A stretch of DNA of 64,000 bases from Pseudomonas sp. 7P_10.2_Bac1 (GTDB lineage: Bacteria > Pseudomonadota > Gammaproteobacteria > Pseudomonadales > Pseudomonadaceae), in assembly GCF_025465935.1 (NCBI RefSeq), contig NZ_JANLNV010000010.1, positions 45,233 to 109,232 of the forward strand. The letters are read 5' to 3'. Position numbers and translations under genes: made by a program. Positions 55,198-64,000 of the stretch are shown here, in pieces. Numbering within the stretch: position 1 is the first letter of the stretch; each line of letters opens with the position of its first letter. A model generated the notes under the pieces. The model was given only the letters and a program-made list of their open reading frames with translations, did no database searches and was not told the DNA's origin.

Positions 55198-56667
55198 ATG
55201 GTTCCCGTAATCGCCCTGGTGGGCCGACCCAACGTCGGCAAGTCCACCTTGTTCAACCGCCTGACCAGGACTCGTGACGCCATCGTCGGCGACTTGTCCG
55301 GTCTGACCCGTGATCGCCAATACGGTGAGGCCAAGTGGCAAGGGCGTTCCTACATTTTGGTCGACACCGGCGGTATCTCCGGTGACGAGCACGGTATGGA
55401 CGAAAAAATGGCCGAGCAGTCGCTGCTGGCCATCGAAGAAGCTGATGTCGTTCTGTTCCTGGTAGATGCCAAGGCGGGTTTCACCGCCGCTGACCAGATG
55501 ATCGGCGAGCACCTTCGCAAACGTAACAAGCGCTCCTACGTGGTGGCCAACAAGGTCGATAACATCGACCCGGACATGGCCCGCGCCGAGTTCGCACCGT
55601 TGGGTATGGGCGACGCAATCCCGATTGCTGGCGCACATGGCCGCGGTATTTCGCAATTGCTGGAAATTGCCCTTGGCGATTTCCCTCGTGACTCGCAAGA
55701 GCCCGAAGAGGGTGAAGAAGAGGTCGTTCTCGAAGGTGAGGAAGCCAAGCGCATTCCGGGCCCTAGCGAAAAAGACGGCATCAAGATCGCCATCATCGGT
55801 CGTCCCAACGTCGGTAAATCGACGTTGGTCAACCGTATGCTCGGTGAAGACCGGGTAATCGTTTACGACCAGCCGGGCACCACCCGTGACAGCATCTACA
55901 TCCCGTTTGAGCGTAACGACGAGAAGTACACGCTGATCGACACCGCCGGTGTGCGCAAGCGCGGCAAGATCCATGAAGAAGTCGAAAAGTTCTCCGTGGT
56001 CAAAACATTGCAGGCGATCAAAGACGCCAACGTCGTGATCTTTGTGATGGACGCCCGCGAAGGTGTGGTGGATCACGACCTGAACCTGTTGGGCTTTGCC
56101 CTTGAGGCGGGCCGTGCGCTGGTGATCGCGGTCAACAAGTGGGACGGCATGACGCCAAGCGAGCGTGACTATGTGAAGGTCGAGCTGACCCGTCGTCTGT
56201 TCTTCGCTGACTTCGCGGACATCCACTTCATCTCCGCGTTGCACGGCACTGGTGTCGGTAACTTGTACCAGTCGGTACAGAACTCCTTCAAGTCGGCGGT
56301 CACCCGCTGGCCGACTAACCGCCTGACTCAGATCCTCGAAGACGCGGTCAGTGAGCACGCGCCGCCGATGGTTAACAGCCGCCGGATCAAGCTGCGTTAT
56401 GCGCACTTGGGGGGTGCCAACCCGCCCATTATCGTGATCCACGGTAACCAGGTTGAGAAGGTGCCGAAGTCCTACGTTCGTTATCTCGAAAACACCTACC
56501 GTCGAGTCTTGAAGCTGGTCGGTACGCCGATCCGTATCGAGTTCAAAGGTGGCGAGAACCCTTACGAGGCCAACAAGAACACGTTGACGGACCGTCAGGT
56601 CAACAAAAAGCGCCGTTTGATGTCGCACCACAAAAAAGCGGACAAGAAGCGTAGAGACAAGCGCTAA
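55198..56667 (+). CDS. der: Ribosome-assembly GTPase Der (EngA)
   Basis: 489 residues with two tandem GTPase domains: first P-loop [14 protein letters not shown] near residue 8 and second [14 protein letters not shown] near residue 200, with DTGG and DTAG switch motifs, NKVD and NKWD. A C-terminal KH-like domain is followed by a basic tail ([13 protein letters not shown]). It helps mature the 50S subunit. The ATG at 55198 has a GGAG site; the upstream GTG overlaps that site. Confidence 0.96.
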   Translation: MVPVIALVGRPNVGKSTLFNRLTRTRDAIVGDLSGLTRDRQYGEAKWQGRSYILVDTGGISGDEHGMDEKMAEQSLLAIEEADVVLFLVDAKAGFTAADQMIGEHLRKRNKRSYVVANKVDNIDPDMARAEFAPLGMGDAIPIAGAHGRGISQLLEIALGDFPRDSQEPEEGEEEVVLEGEEAKRIPGPSEKDGIKIAIIGRPNVGKSTLVNRMLGEDRVIVYDQPGTTRDSIYIPFERNDEKYTLIDTAGVRKRGKIHEEVEKFSVVKTLQAIKDANVVIFVMDAREGVVDHDLNLLGFALEAGRALVIAVNKWDGMTPSERDYVKVELTRRLFFADFADIHFISALHGTGVGNLYQSVQNSFKSAVTRWPTNRLTQILEDAVSEHAPPMVNSRRIKLRYAHLGGANPPIIVIHGNQVEKVPKSYVRYLENTYRRVLKLVGTPIRIEFKGGENPYEANKNTLTDRQVNKKRRLMSHHKKADKKRRDKR

Positions 56668-56669
56668 CG

Positions 56670-56757
56670 CGCTAGCTGTAAGTTTTGAGCTGCAAGCTGT
56701 AAGTTAGAGCGGATATGCTTTTAGCTTGCAGCTTGAGGCTTACTACTTGCAGCTCCC
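56670..56757. repeat. AGCTGCAAGCTGTAAG-type extragenic repeat cluster
   Basis: Several direct and inverted copies of AGCTGCAAGCT and related strings (GAGCTGCAAGCTGTAAG, TAGCTTGCAGCTTGAGGC) fill the gap between der and the aminotransferase gene. This simple repeat is common between genes in pseudomonads. Confidence 0.7.
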
Positions 56758-56773
56758 TAAAAGGGTCACGTCC

Positions 56774-57922
56774 ATGATTATCAGCAAGTTGCCGAACGTC
56801 GGCACCACCATCTTCACGCGCATGTCGCAACTCGCGGCTGAAACGGGCGCGCTCAACTTGTCTCAGGGTTTTCCTGATTTCGATGGCCCGCAAGCATTGC
56901 GTGATGCCGTTGGCCGGCATATTGCCAGTGGCCACAACCAATATTCGCCCATGACCGGCTTGCCTGCCTTGCGCACGCAAGTAGCGGCCAAAATTGCCCG
57001 CAGCTACGGCGTACACGTAGATGCCGATACCGAGGTGACCATCACCCCGGGCGCCACCCAAGCTATCTTCTGTGCCATTCAGGCGGTCATTCGGGCCGGT
57101 GATGAAGTCATCGTGTTCGATCCGTGCTACGACAGCTATGAGCCTTCGGTTGAGCTGGCCGGTGGTCGCTGCGTGCATGTGCAGTTGGGGCTGGATGACT
57201 TCGCCATCGACTGGCAAAAGCTCACCGACGCTCTGACGCCACGTACCCGCATGATCATCCTCAATACTCCGCACAACCCGAGCGGCGCCTTGATCAGCCG
57301 TGCGGAACTGGATCAACTGGCCGCATTGATCGCCGATCGCGACATCTACCTGATCAGCGATGAGGTGTACGAACACTTGGTGTACGACGGCGTGCCTCAC
57401 GTCAGTGTTTTGTCACATCCCGAGTTGTACCATCGTGCCTTCGTTGTCAGTTCGTTCGGCAAGACCTACCACGTCACCGGCTGGAAAACCGGCTATGTGG
57501 TCGCGCCGCCTGCGCTGACCGCCGAGTTGCGCAAGGTCCATCAGTACGTGAGTTTTTGCGGTGTGACGCCGCTGCAGTTCGCGCTGGCTGGCTACATGGC
57601 CGCCAGCCCGGAGCATGTTGAAGAGTTGCCGGGGTTCTATCAGGCCAAGCGTGATCTGTTTTGTGATTTGTTGAAACCGTCGCGTTTTACCTTCAAGCCG
57701 GTGGCGGGAACGTACTTCCAGTTGGTCGACTACGCTCAGATTCGTCCGGACCTTAATGACGTCGACATGGCCGTGTGGATGACTCGAGAACATGGCGTTG
57801 CGACCATTCCGGTATCGGTGTTCTACCAGACCCCGCCTGAAGGGCAGCGGCTGGTCCGTCTGTGTTTTGCCAAACGCGAGGAGACGCTGCGCGAAGCAGC
57901 AGAGAAACTATGCGTGATCTAA
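56774..57922 (+). CDS. Methionine aminotransferase-like PLP enzyme (YbdL type)
   Basis: 382 residues, class I/II aminotransferase. The PLP Lys lies in SSFGKTYHVTGWKTGY, and NTPHNPSGAL and PGATQAIFCAIQAV are family motifs. YbdL-type enzymes favour methionine and aromatic amino acids and can use glutamine as amino donor. The start at 56774 follows an AAGGG site. The amidase gene overlaps its end, supporting a shared role in methionine salvage with removal of the keto-amide by-product. Confidence 0.88.
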   Translation: MIISKLPNVGTTIFTRMSQLAAETGALNLSQGFPDFDGPQALRDAVGRHIASGHNQYSPMTGLPALRTQVAAKIARSYGVHVDADTEVTITPGATQAIFCAIQAVIRAGDEVIVFDPCYDSYEPSVELAGGRCVHVQLGLDDFAIDWQKLTDALTPRTRMIILNTPHNPSGALISRAELDQLAALIADRDIYLISDEVYEHLVYDGVPHVSVLSHPELYHRAFVVSSFGKTYHVTGWKTGYVVAPPALTAELRKVHQYVSFCGVTPLQFALAGYMAASPEHVEELPGFYQAKRDLFCDLLKPSRFTFKPVAGTYFQLVDYAQIRPDLNDVDMAVWMTREHGVATIPVSVFYQTPPEGQRLVRLCFAKREETLREAAEKLCVI

Positions 57923-58701
57923 GTGGGTTACCCGATTTAACCCTGGCGCTGGTGCAGACCACTTTGGTGTGGCACGACCGTCAGGCCAATTTCGAGCACT
58001 TCGAGGAGTTGCTTGAACAAGCCCGTGGCGCAGACCTGGTGGTCTTGCCAGAAATGTTCACTACGGGTTTCAGCATGGAATCCGAGAGTCTGGCTGAGCC
58101 TGAAGAGGGGCCGACCACTCAATGGTTGCGCGTTCAGGCACGCAACCTCAATGCGGTCGTGACCGGCAGTGTGATTGTCCAGGCGGCTGATGGCAGCCAT
58201 CGCAACCGACTGCTGTGGGCGCGGCCGGACGGCGAGGTGCTGCACTATGACAAGCGCCACTTGTTCCGTATGGCCGGCGAGCATGAACACTACACGCCGG
58301 GTGAGCGGCAGGTGCAGTTTGAAGTCAAAGGCTGGCGTATCCGCCCGTTGATTTGCTACGACCTGCGTTTTCCGGTGTGGAGCAGCGATCCGCACGACAC
58401 CGACGTGTTGCTTTATACCGCCAACTGGCCGGGTGCGCGTCGTTTGCACTGGAACCGCTTGCTACCAGCCCGGGCGATCGAAAACCTGTGTTATGTCGGC
58501 GCAGTCAACCGCGTGGGCACTGATGGCAAAGGTCTGGTCTACACCGGCGACAGTCAGATACTCGACTTCCAGGGCGAGACCCTGCTCAGTGCGGGCGAAG
58601 CAGATGGCGTGTTCCAGGTCAGTCTGAGCGCAAGCGAACTGGGCGCTTACCGTGAGCGCTTCCCGGCGTACATGGATGCCGACAACTTCGACCTGATTTA
58701 A
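57910..58701 (+). CDS. Nitrilase-superfamily amidase (YafV/omega-amidase-like)
   Basis: 263 residues. The Glu-Lys-Cys triad is visible: VVLPEMFTTGFSME, YDKRHLFRMAGEHEHY and LICYDLRFPVWSS. Omega-amidases hydrolyse alpha-ketoglutaramate or ketosuccinamate, products of glutamine- or asparagine-dependent transamination, which fits the partner aminotransferase. The ATG at 57910 overlaps the aminotransferase stop by 13 bases. Confidence 0.9.
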   Translation: MRDLSGLPDLTLALVQTTLVWHDRQANFEHFEELLEQARGADLVVLPEMFTTGFSMESESLAEPEEGPTTQWLRVQARNLNAVVTGSVIVQAADGSHRNRLLWARPDGEVLHYDKRHLFRMAGEHEHYTPGERQVQFEVKGWRIRPLICYDLRFPVWSSDPHDTDVLLYTANWPGARRLHWNRLLPARAIENLCYVGAVNRVGTDGKGLVYTGDSQILDFQGETLLSAGEADGVFQVSLSASELGAYRERFPAYMDADNFDLI

Positions 58702-58715
58702 CTGGCACACAACCT

Positions 58716-58785
58716 CTGTAGCAGCGAGCTTGCCTTGCGATCTTTTAAAGATCAAAAGATCGCGAGGCAAGCTCGCTCCTACAGG
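58716..58785. repeat. Paired extragenic palindromic repeat
   Basis: CTGTAGCAGCGAGCTTGCCT (58716-58735), TGCGATCTTTTAAAGATC, and the inverted arm CGCGAGGCAAGCTCGCTCCT (58761-58780) ending ACAGG: a long stem of the same family as 38819-38889 and 32396-32430. Confidence 0.78.
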
Positions 58786-58855
58786 GGGTGTCACCGATGC
58801 AGACGTACCCTGCGGCAGCCCCCATAGGGGATCTAAAGCTCGCTTCATGCCTAAT

Positions 58856-58891
58856 AAAAAAGGCCCTGAGGTTTTCACCTCAGGGCCTTTT
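58856..58891 (-). terminator. Terminator of leuA
   Basis: GGCCCTGAGG (58862-58871) and CCTCAGGGCC (58878-58887) form a perfect 10-base stem; on the minus strand it is followed by six T. It lies 17 bases beyond the leuA stop. Confidence 0.93.
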
Positions 58892-58907
58892 GCGTTTCAG
58901 CAGACGC

Positions 58908-60587
58908 TTAGGCAGCTTTGGCGTCTGTTGCGCTCAGCGAGCGGTTCAGGGCGCTGAACAGGGCCTTGAAGCTGGCAGTAGTGATGTTTTCATCAATACC
59001 CACACCGTGTACGGCACGGCCGCCATCCACGCGCAGTTCGATGTACGCTGCTGCCTTGGCATTGGTACCTGCGCCAATGGCGTGCTCGTTGTAATCCATG
59101 ATCTCGGCTTTAACCGGCAGGCCTGCTACCAGAGCTTCCAGCGCGCCGTTGCCTTTGCCGTTCCAGCGCAGGTTGGTTTCGCCAGCGCCCTTGGCCGAGA
59201 CTTCCACTTCAACAGCGCTATGACCGTTTTCTTCCTGCAGACGATGGCTGACCAATGCGTACGGGGTGTTGGCCTGCAGATACTCGCTGTGCAGCAAGCT
59301 GTGGATCTGCTGGGCAGTCATCTCGAGACCCAGACGGTCGGTCTCGCGTTGAACCACCTGGCTGAATTCGATCTGCATGCGGCGTGGCAAGCTGATGCCG
59401 TATTCCTGCTCCAGCAGATATGCAATCCCGCCTTTGCCCGACTGGCTGTTCACGCGGATAACCGCTTCATAGCTACGACCAATGTCCGCCGGATCAATCG
59501 GCAAGTACGGCACTTCCCACAGCGCGTCTGGTTTCTGTTGGGCGAAACCTTTGCGGATGGCGTCCTGGTGCGAGCCGGAGAACGCGGTGTGAACCAGGTC
59601 GCCCACGTACGGGTGACGCGGGTGCACTGGAATCTGGTTGCACTCTTCAACGACTTTGCGCACGCCGTCGATATCGGAGAAGTCCAGTTGCGGGTCCAGG
59701 CCTTGGGTATACATGTTCAGGGCAACGGTCACCAGGTCAACGTTACCGGTACGTTCGCCGTTACCGAACAGGCAGCCTTCGACGCGGTCAGCGCCAGCCA
59801 TCAAGCCCAGCTCGGTCGCAGCAACACCGGTGCCACGGTCGTTGTGGGTGTGCAGGCTGATGATCACGCTGTCACGGCGGTTGATGTGGCGGCCGAACCA
59901 TTCAATCTGATCGGCATAAATATTCGGTGTGGCGCACTCGACGGTGGCAGGCAGGTTGAGGATCACCTTGTGCTCAGGGGTCGGGTTCCAGACTTCAATC
60001 ACCGCGTCGCAGACTTCCTTGGCAAACTCCAGTTCGGTGGCGCTGAACGTCTCTGGCGAGTACTCGAAGGTCCACTCGGTTTCTGGCTGCTGGGCGGCGT
60101 ATTTGACGAACAGCTTGGCGGCGCTGACTGCGATTTCCTTGATGCCGTCCTTGTCCTGGTTGAACACGATGCGGCGGAACGATGGCGACGTCGCGTTGTA
60201 CAGGTGAACGATGGCTTTTTTCGCGCCGCGCAGCGATTCAAAGGTACGGGCGATCAGGTCTTCACGGCCTTGGGTCAGCACCTGGATGGTGGTGTCGTCC
60301 GGGATGTGGCCGTCTTCGATCAGCGTGCGCACGAAGTCAAAGTCGGTCTGCGAAGCGGCCGGGAACGAGGCCTCAATCTCTTTTACGCCAACGCTGACCA
60401 GGGTTTTCCAAAAACGCAGTTTCTTGACGGAGTCCATCGGCTCGATCAGCGACTGGTTGCCGTCGCGCAGGTCAGAGCTGCACCAGATAGGCGCCTTGTC
60501 GATGGTCTTGGATGGCCAGGTACGGTCAGGCAAGTCAATGACAGGGAAGGCGCGGTATTTGGACGATGGGTCTTTGAGCATGGTCAT
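58908..60587 (-). CDS. leuA: 2-isopropylmalate synthase (long form)
   Basis: 559 residues, first committed step of leucine synthesis. Motifs: [17 protein letters not shown] (metal site), [20 protein letters not shown] (HxH metal site), [16 protein letters not shown], and a C-terminal regulatory domain that senses leucine ([20 protein letters not shown]). The ATG at 60587 has an AAGGA site at 8 bases; the frame reaches 60689 but that part overlaps a leader ORF. Its long-form type is usual for pseudomonads. Confidence 0.95.
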   Translation of the reverse strand: MTMLKDPSSKYRAFPVIDLPDRTWPSKTIDKAPIWCSSDLRDGNQSLIEPMDSVKKLRFWKTLVSVGVKEIEASFPAASQTDFDFVRTLIEDGHIPDDTTIQVLTQGREDLIARTFESLRGAKKAIVHLYNATSPSFRRIVFNQDKDGIKEIAVSAAKLFVKYAAQQPETEWTFEYSPETFSATELEFAKEVCDAVIEVWNPTPEHKVILNLPATVECATPNIYADQIEWFGRHINRRDSVIISLHTHNDRGTGVAATELGLMAGADRVEGCLFGNGERTGNVDLVTVALNMYTQGLDPQLDFSDIDGVRKVVEECNQIPVHPRHPYVGDLVHTAFSGSHQDAIRKGFAQQKPDALWEVPYLPIDPADIGRSYEAVIRVNSQSGKGGIAYLLEQEYGISLPRRMQIEFSQVVQRETDRLGLEMTAQQIHSLLHSEYLQANTPYALVSHRLQEENGHSAVEVEVSAKGAGETNLRWNGKGNGALEALVAGLPVKAEIMDYNEHAIGAGTNAKAAAYIELRVDGGRAVHGVGIDENITTASFKALFSALNRSLSATDAKAA

Positions 60588-60605
60588 CAGGCAATCCTTT
60601 AATGG

Positions 60606-60632
60606 GCGAGCCGTATCAAAAAAGGGGCTCGC
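60606..60632 (-). promoter_or_regulatory. Hairpin in the leuA leader
   Basis: On the minus strand GCGAGCC (60632-60626) pairs with GGCTCGC (60612-60606) around CCTTTTTTGATAC, just upstream of the ribosome site. It could alter access to that site. Confidence 0.4.
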
Positions 60633-60669
60633 TGAAGAAGTACAAAGCAGGGGGGCGAGGCAACGCGTG

Positions 60670-60747
60670 TCAGCTTTGCAGTCGTGCACTGACGAGGCAG
60701 AGGCTTCGGTGTTGACGTAATTGAATGAGGGTATGAGGTGTTTTCAT
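60670..60747 (-). CDS. Possible leucine-rich leader peptide of leuA
   Basis: A 25-codon ORF on the minus strand (ATG at 60747, TGA at 60670-60672) in the leader of leuA. It begins [16 protein letters not shown] and ends CLVSARLQS, with five Leu in 25 codons (two are CTC next to Cys and one TTA). It stops 82 bases before leuA and could couple leucyl-tRNA supply to expression, though there is no long Leu run and the ribosome site is weak. Confidence 0.45.
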   Translation of the reverse strand: MKTPHTLIQLRQHRSLCLVSARLQS

Positions 60748-60915
60748 AGGCTCAACCCTAACCATTGAGCTTAAAGATGGCAAGCGGCTAAAAAAGATTG
60801 AGATAAATGCTCTTAAAATGCTTTTTTTTGAGTTTTTATGGCGAAATATTTCTGTATTTCTATTTTTAATTGCGTCGCCCGGGCAGGTTCGGCAACCTGC
60901 CCGCGACGCGTTGGA

Positions 60916-61740
60916 TCAAGGCTGGAAGGCGCCAATAAAGATTGCCGGGTCGACCCTGGCATCGTTCAAGCTGACGTTCCAGTGCATATGCGGGCCGGTG
61001 GCGCGGCCGGTTGAACCTACCTTGCCCACTACATCGCCGCGCGCCAATTGCTGGCCCAGCTTGGCGTCGATTTTCGACATATGGCAGAACATGCTGATAA
61101 AGCCTTGGCCGTGATCGACGAACACGGTGTTGCCGTTAAAGAAATAGTTGCCGATCAGAATGACTTTACCGGCTGCCGGCGTCTTGATTGGCGTGCCCGC
61201 TGGCACCGCGAAGTCCAGCCCTGCATGCGGGTTGCGTTCTTCGCCATTGAAGAAGCGGCGTACGCCAAACTTGCTCGACAATGGGCCGTTCACCGGTTTG
61301 TCCAGCAGCAGGTTGCTGGGCGTATTAGGGCTGAAGGTGCGGTACGCCTTGATCTGCACTGCCAGCTCGTTTTCGATGCGCTTGAGGTCGTCCGGGTTGG
61401 GATTGACCTGACGCTGGTTTTTCAGGGTGATGTGTTGCTCGGGGTACTTCTTGGTGCCCACGCTGAAGTTCAGGTTTCGGCCATTGGCATTCAGTGTTTG
61501 CGTCCCCGGCTTGACGGTCAGCGGGATGCCGACAATCGCCCGCCAGTTGTCTTGTTCTTTGACCACCAGTACCGGCTTGCCATCGTATTTGGCGTCGGGC
61601 CGTTGTGCGCCGGTGCCCAGATCGATGACCGCCACGCCACCCGGCACCGGTTTGTTGAGCAGTCGGGTGATATAGCTGTCGGCCGCCGAGGCGTTAAAGG
61701 TCAGGCAGAGCAATAAAACAGCAGAAAAAAAGCGTGGCAT
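60916..61740 (-). CDS. M23-family peptidoglycan metallopeptidase
   Basis: 274 residues. The signal peptide ends in LCLTFNASA (about residue 20). The C-terminal LytM domain has the zinc motif NPHAGLDFAVPAGTPI and the second His in GPHMHWNVSL. It likely cleaves peptidoglycan cross-links in the periplasm. The ATG at 61740 is preferred over an adjacent TTG. It is 4 bases downstream of xseA on the same strand. Confidence 0.9.
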   Translation of the reverse strand: MPRFFSAVLLLCLTFNASAADSYITRLLNKPVPGGVAVIDLGTGAQRPDAKYDGKPVLVVKEQDNWRAIVGIPLTVKPGTQTLNANGRNLNFSVGTKKYPEQHITLKNQRQVNPNPDDLKRIENELAVQIKAYRTFSPNTPSNLLLDKPVNGPLSSKFGVRRFFNGEERNPHAGLDFAVPAGTPIKTPAAGKVILIGNYFFNGNTVFVDHGQGFISMFCHMSKIDAKLGQQLARGDVVGKVGSTGRATGPHMHWNVSLNDARVDPAIFIGAFQP

Positions 61741-61744
61741 CAAA

Positions 61745-63124
61745 TCAATCCAATAAAGAAAGGGTCACCGGTGTCAGGTGATTGTCTTCTACCCGCACTT
61801 GCAATTCGCCTTCGCCCAAACGTGCCTTCAAACGCTGACCATTGTGAGTCTGCTCGGCGCTGCGAATGGCATTGCCGCGCTCGTCGAGCAAAATGCTGTA
61901 GCCGCGACCCAAGGTAGCCAGCGGGCTCACCACATGCAGGGTTTGCATCTGGCTTTGCAGTGCCAGCCGACGGGCCTTGAGGCCTTCGCGCATGGCTCGC
62001 GGCAAGCGTTCGGCAAGGCTGTCCAGGCGCTGGCGCAGTAAGGCTAGCTGACGACCCGGATGTTGCGCTGCCAGCCGTGTTTCGAGACGTATCAAACGTT
62101 CGCGGCGGGTATTCAAGCTGCGCTCGAAGGCTAGGCGCATGCGCATGTCCAGGTCATCCAGGCGCTGAGCCTGCTGGCGCAGACGTTCACCGGGGTGGCG
62201 TAGCCGTCGGGTCAGGCCATCGAGGCGCAGGCGCTCGCGCATCAGGCGATCACGCATGCGCATCACCAGGCGGCGGTGCAGGCTGTCGACTTGACGCTGC
62301 AGGTCGTTGGCATCTGGCGCCAGCAGTTCGGCAGCCGCAGATGGCGTGGGCGCGCGCACGTCGGCGACAAAGTCACTGATCGAAACGTCGGTTTCATGCC
62401 CGACAGCGCTGACAATCGGTGTTACGCAGGCATCAACTGCGCGGGCGACGGCTTCTTCGTTGAAGCACCACAAATCTTCGAGCGAGCCACCGCCGCGGGC
62501 CAGGATCAGAGCGTCAAAGCCCCTGGCATCAGCCAGCTTCAGCGCCCGCACAATTTGCGCGGTGGCTTCGCGGCCTTGCACGGCGGTGGGGATCAGGGTC
62601 AGTTCAACCTGCGGTGCACGGCGGCGGAACACGCTGATGATGTCGCGAATCACTGCACCGGTTGGCGAACTGATAATGCCAATGCGCTGCGGGTGAGCCG
62701 GCAGTGGGACTTTACGTTCGGCACTGAATAAACCTTCGGCGCTGAGCTTCTCTTTGAGCGCATCGAAGGCCAGGCGTAAGGCACCATCACCGGCGGGCTC
62801 GACAGTATCGAGGATCAGTTGATAGTCGCCGCGGCCTTCAAACAGGGACACCTTGCCCCGCACCTTGACCGCCAGACCGTCTTTGAGGGCCTGGCGCACC
62901 CGTGCCGCGTTGTTGCGAAACAACGCGCAGCGCACTTGGGCACCACTGTCTTTAAGGGTGAAATAAATATGCCCAGACGCCGGGCGGGCGAGGTTGGAGA
63001 TTTCACCCTCGACCCAGATATTGCTGAACACGTCTTCGAGCAAGACCCGCGCGCGGCCATTGAGCTGGCTGACGGTCAGGACTTCCCGGTCGAGATTGAG
63101 TCGTGCAAAAGGATCTTTAATCAT
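61745..63124 (-). CDS. xseA: Exodeoxyribonuclease VII large subunit
   Basis: 459 residues from the ATG at 63124; the frame extends to 63202 but the family N-terminus MIKDPFARLNLDREVLTVSQ starts here. An OB-fold N-terminus (VEGEISNLARPASGHIYFTLKD), nuclease core (GIISSPTGAVIRDIISVFRR, LARGGGSLEDLWCFNEE, SAVGHETDVSISDFVADVRA) and a coiled-coil tail. It degrades single-stranded DNA with XseB. Confidence 0.95.
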   Translation of the reverse strand: MIKDPFARLNLDREVLTVSQLNGRARVLLEDVFSNIWVEGEISNLARPASGHIYFTLKDSGAQVRCALFRNNAARVRQALKDGLAVKVRGKVSLFEGRGDYQLILDTVEPAGDGALRLAFDALKEKLSAEGLFSAERKVPLPAHPQRIGIISSPTGAVIRDIISVFRRRAPQVELTLIPTAVQGREATAQIVRALKLADARGFDALILARGGGSLEDLWCFNEEAVARAVDACVTPIVSAVGHETDVSISDFVADVRAPTPSAAAELLAPDANDLQRQVDSLHRRLVMRMRDRLMRERLRLDGLTRRLRHPGERLRQQAQRLDDLDMRMRLAFERSLNTRRERLIRLETRLAAQHPGRQLALLRQRLDSLAERLPRAMREGLKARRLALQSQMQTLHVVSPLATLGRGYSILLDERGNAIRSAEQTHNGQRLKARLGEGELQVRVEDNHLTPVTLSLLD

Positions 63125-63201
63125 GCGGGCCATCATAAGGGTGGATTGTTTAGACTGCACCTGCTGGTTAAAGTCGCGCTCCAAAAATAAGGAGTGCTGC
63201 A

Positions 63202-63948
63202 ATGGATTTCATGTACTCGGGGAGTGAGTGGGTGTTGATCGAGCTAGCGATCGCGCTGGCTTATATTGTATTTGGTGTCGCGGGGTTCGGGACGGCGCTG
63301 GTGGCCGGGCCGATCTTGATTCTGTGTATGCCGCTGTCAAAGATCATTCCATTGCTGGTATTGCTGGATTTTGTCGCCGCGTTTGGCAATTGGCTGCCAG
63401 CACGTCGTGACGTGGCTCGCCCGGAGTTGTTGCGTTTGCTGCCGTGCATGGCCGTCGGTTGCATTGTCGGCGTAGTGTTTTTGCTGAACCTTAAATCCGA
63501 CCTGTTACTGCTGTTGATGGGCGTGTTTGTCAGCGCTTATGCGCTGTACAGCCTGGCGGTAAAAGTTCGCCCCACCCAAGTGGCGGCGGGCTGGGCGGTG
63601 CCGACTGGGGTCATTGGCGGGTTGTTTGGTGCTTTGTTTGGCAGTGGCGGCTTTTTATACGCGCTGTACCTGAACGCGCGGTTAACCAAGGACGCAGCAC
63701 GGGCCACGCAAAGTGCGTTGATCAGCTGCAGCACCGTGGTGCGTTTGAGCCTGTTCGTGATTGCAGGAGTGTACACCGATGGCGCGTTGTTGTGGCTGGC
63801 CGCCTTTCTATTGCCCGCGATGGCACTGGGACTGTGGATAGGGCGTAGACTGGCGAGCAAGTTGTCGCGCGAAGCCTTCGTCCGTCTTGTGACATGGCTG
63901 GTACTGGCGAGCGGGGTTGCGCTGATTGCGCGCTATTTGAGCGCTTGA
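63202..63948 (+). CDS. Sulfite-exporter TauE/SafE-family membrane protein
   Basis: 248 residues with about eight membrane helices. The glycine-rich repeat typical of the family appears twice (VFGVAGFGTALVAGPILIL and GVIGGLFGALFGSGGFLYAL). It is divergent from xseA, with the start 77 bases from it. The substrate is unknown; sulfite or sulfoacetate export is known for other members. Confidence 0.88.
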   Translation: MDFMYSGSEWVLIELAIALAYIVFGVAGFGTALVAGPILILCMPLSKIIPLLVLLDFVAAFGNWLPARRDVARPELLRLLPCMAVGCIVGVVFLLNLKSDLLLLLMGVFVSAYALYSLAVKVRPTQVAAGWAVPTGVIGGLFGALFGSGGFLYALYLNARLTKDAARATQSALISCSTVVRLSLFVIAGVYTDGALLWLAAFLLPAMALGLWIGRRLASKLSREAFVRLVTWLVLASGVALIARYLSA

Positions 63949-63953
63949 TTTCT

Positions 63954-63977
63954 TGTAGGAGCTTGGCGCGCGCGCGT
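63954..63977 (+). repeat. Partial extragenic repeat at window end
   Basis: TTGTAGGAGCTTGGCGCGCG continues as a CG dinucleotide run and then twelve T. It begins like the GTAGGAGC-type repeat arm but breaks off. Confidence 0.5.
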
Positions 63978-64000
63978 TTTTTTTTTTTAAAAATATACAG

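Noticed and set aside
55087..56631. 514-codon open frame on the minus strand
   Set aside because: Antisense to der; explained by codon bias.
58788..60602. 604-codon open frame on the plus strand
   Set aside because: Antisense to leuA for its whole length; begins inside a repeat and the leuA terminator; no domain.

Overview
The window is a piece of a Pseudomonas chromosome, most likely from the P. fluorescens group. This rests on the gene order (hmp-dsbB-cyoABCDE, queA-tgt-yajC-secDF, cysE-iscR-iscSUA-hscBA-fdx-iscX-ndk-rlmN-pilW-rodZ-ispG-hisS-bamB-der), a Lys-rich TonB-free core gene set, small genus-restricted proteins (DUF3077) and extragenic palindromic repeats sharing a core GAGCGAGCTTGC-type arm. 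No species call is possible from sequence reading alone.

Layout. 1-5915: a minus-strand operon for an RND efflux pump (adaptor, permease) with its two-component system; the kinase runs off the left edge. 6108-8174: small genes, an acetyltransferase and a CheV-type chemotaxis coupling protein. 8283-11155: the divergent norR/hmp nitric-oxide detoxification pair with three NorR sites. 11410-17588: dsbB and the cyo ubiquinol oxidase operon, with a 740-base untranslated stretch ahead of cyoA. 17589-28011: an accessory-looking block holding decayed type VI secretion-associated genes (PAAR and DUF2931 fragments), a complete AapJQMP-type amino-acid ABC transporter, a 704-residue two-domain NAD(P)/FAD oxidoreductase preceded by an unlisted 39-residue ORF, and an M28 aminopeptidase autotransporter. 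28178-32622: an Lrp/LysE pair, small metabolic genes, a secreted GlcG/HbpS protein, a DUF3077 gene with a very structured upstream RNA region, and tRNA-Leu(CAA). 32729-63948: mostly housekeeping genes for queuosine, Sec export, Fe-S assembly, envelope assembly, isoprenoid, histidyl-tRNA and leucine synthesis, ending with xseA and a TauE/SafE exporter.

How it fits together. The NorR/Hmp pair removes nitric oxide and the cyo oxidase handles aerobic respiration. The isc block makes Fe-S clusters, several of which are used by products encoded just downstream (RlmN, IspG). The yajC-secD-secF, yfgM-bamB and rodZ-pilW genes serve export and cell-envelope assembly. The aminotransferase/amidase pair fits methionine salvage.

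The best candidate for something undescribed is the minus-strand series 25598 to 18938: a 39-residue peptide gene, the fused dehydrogenase-like/D-amino-acid-oxidase-like enzyme whose dehydrogenase half seems to have lost its catalytic residues, and the four-gene transporter whose leader carries a Hfq/Crc-type A-rich motif. Secondary leads are the structured RNA and possible sRNA upstream of the DUF3077 gene (32099-32350), a leucine-rich leader ORF upstream of leuA, and the degraded PAAR/DUF2931 remnant.
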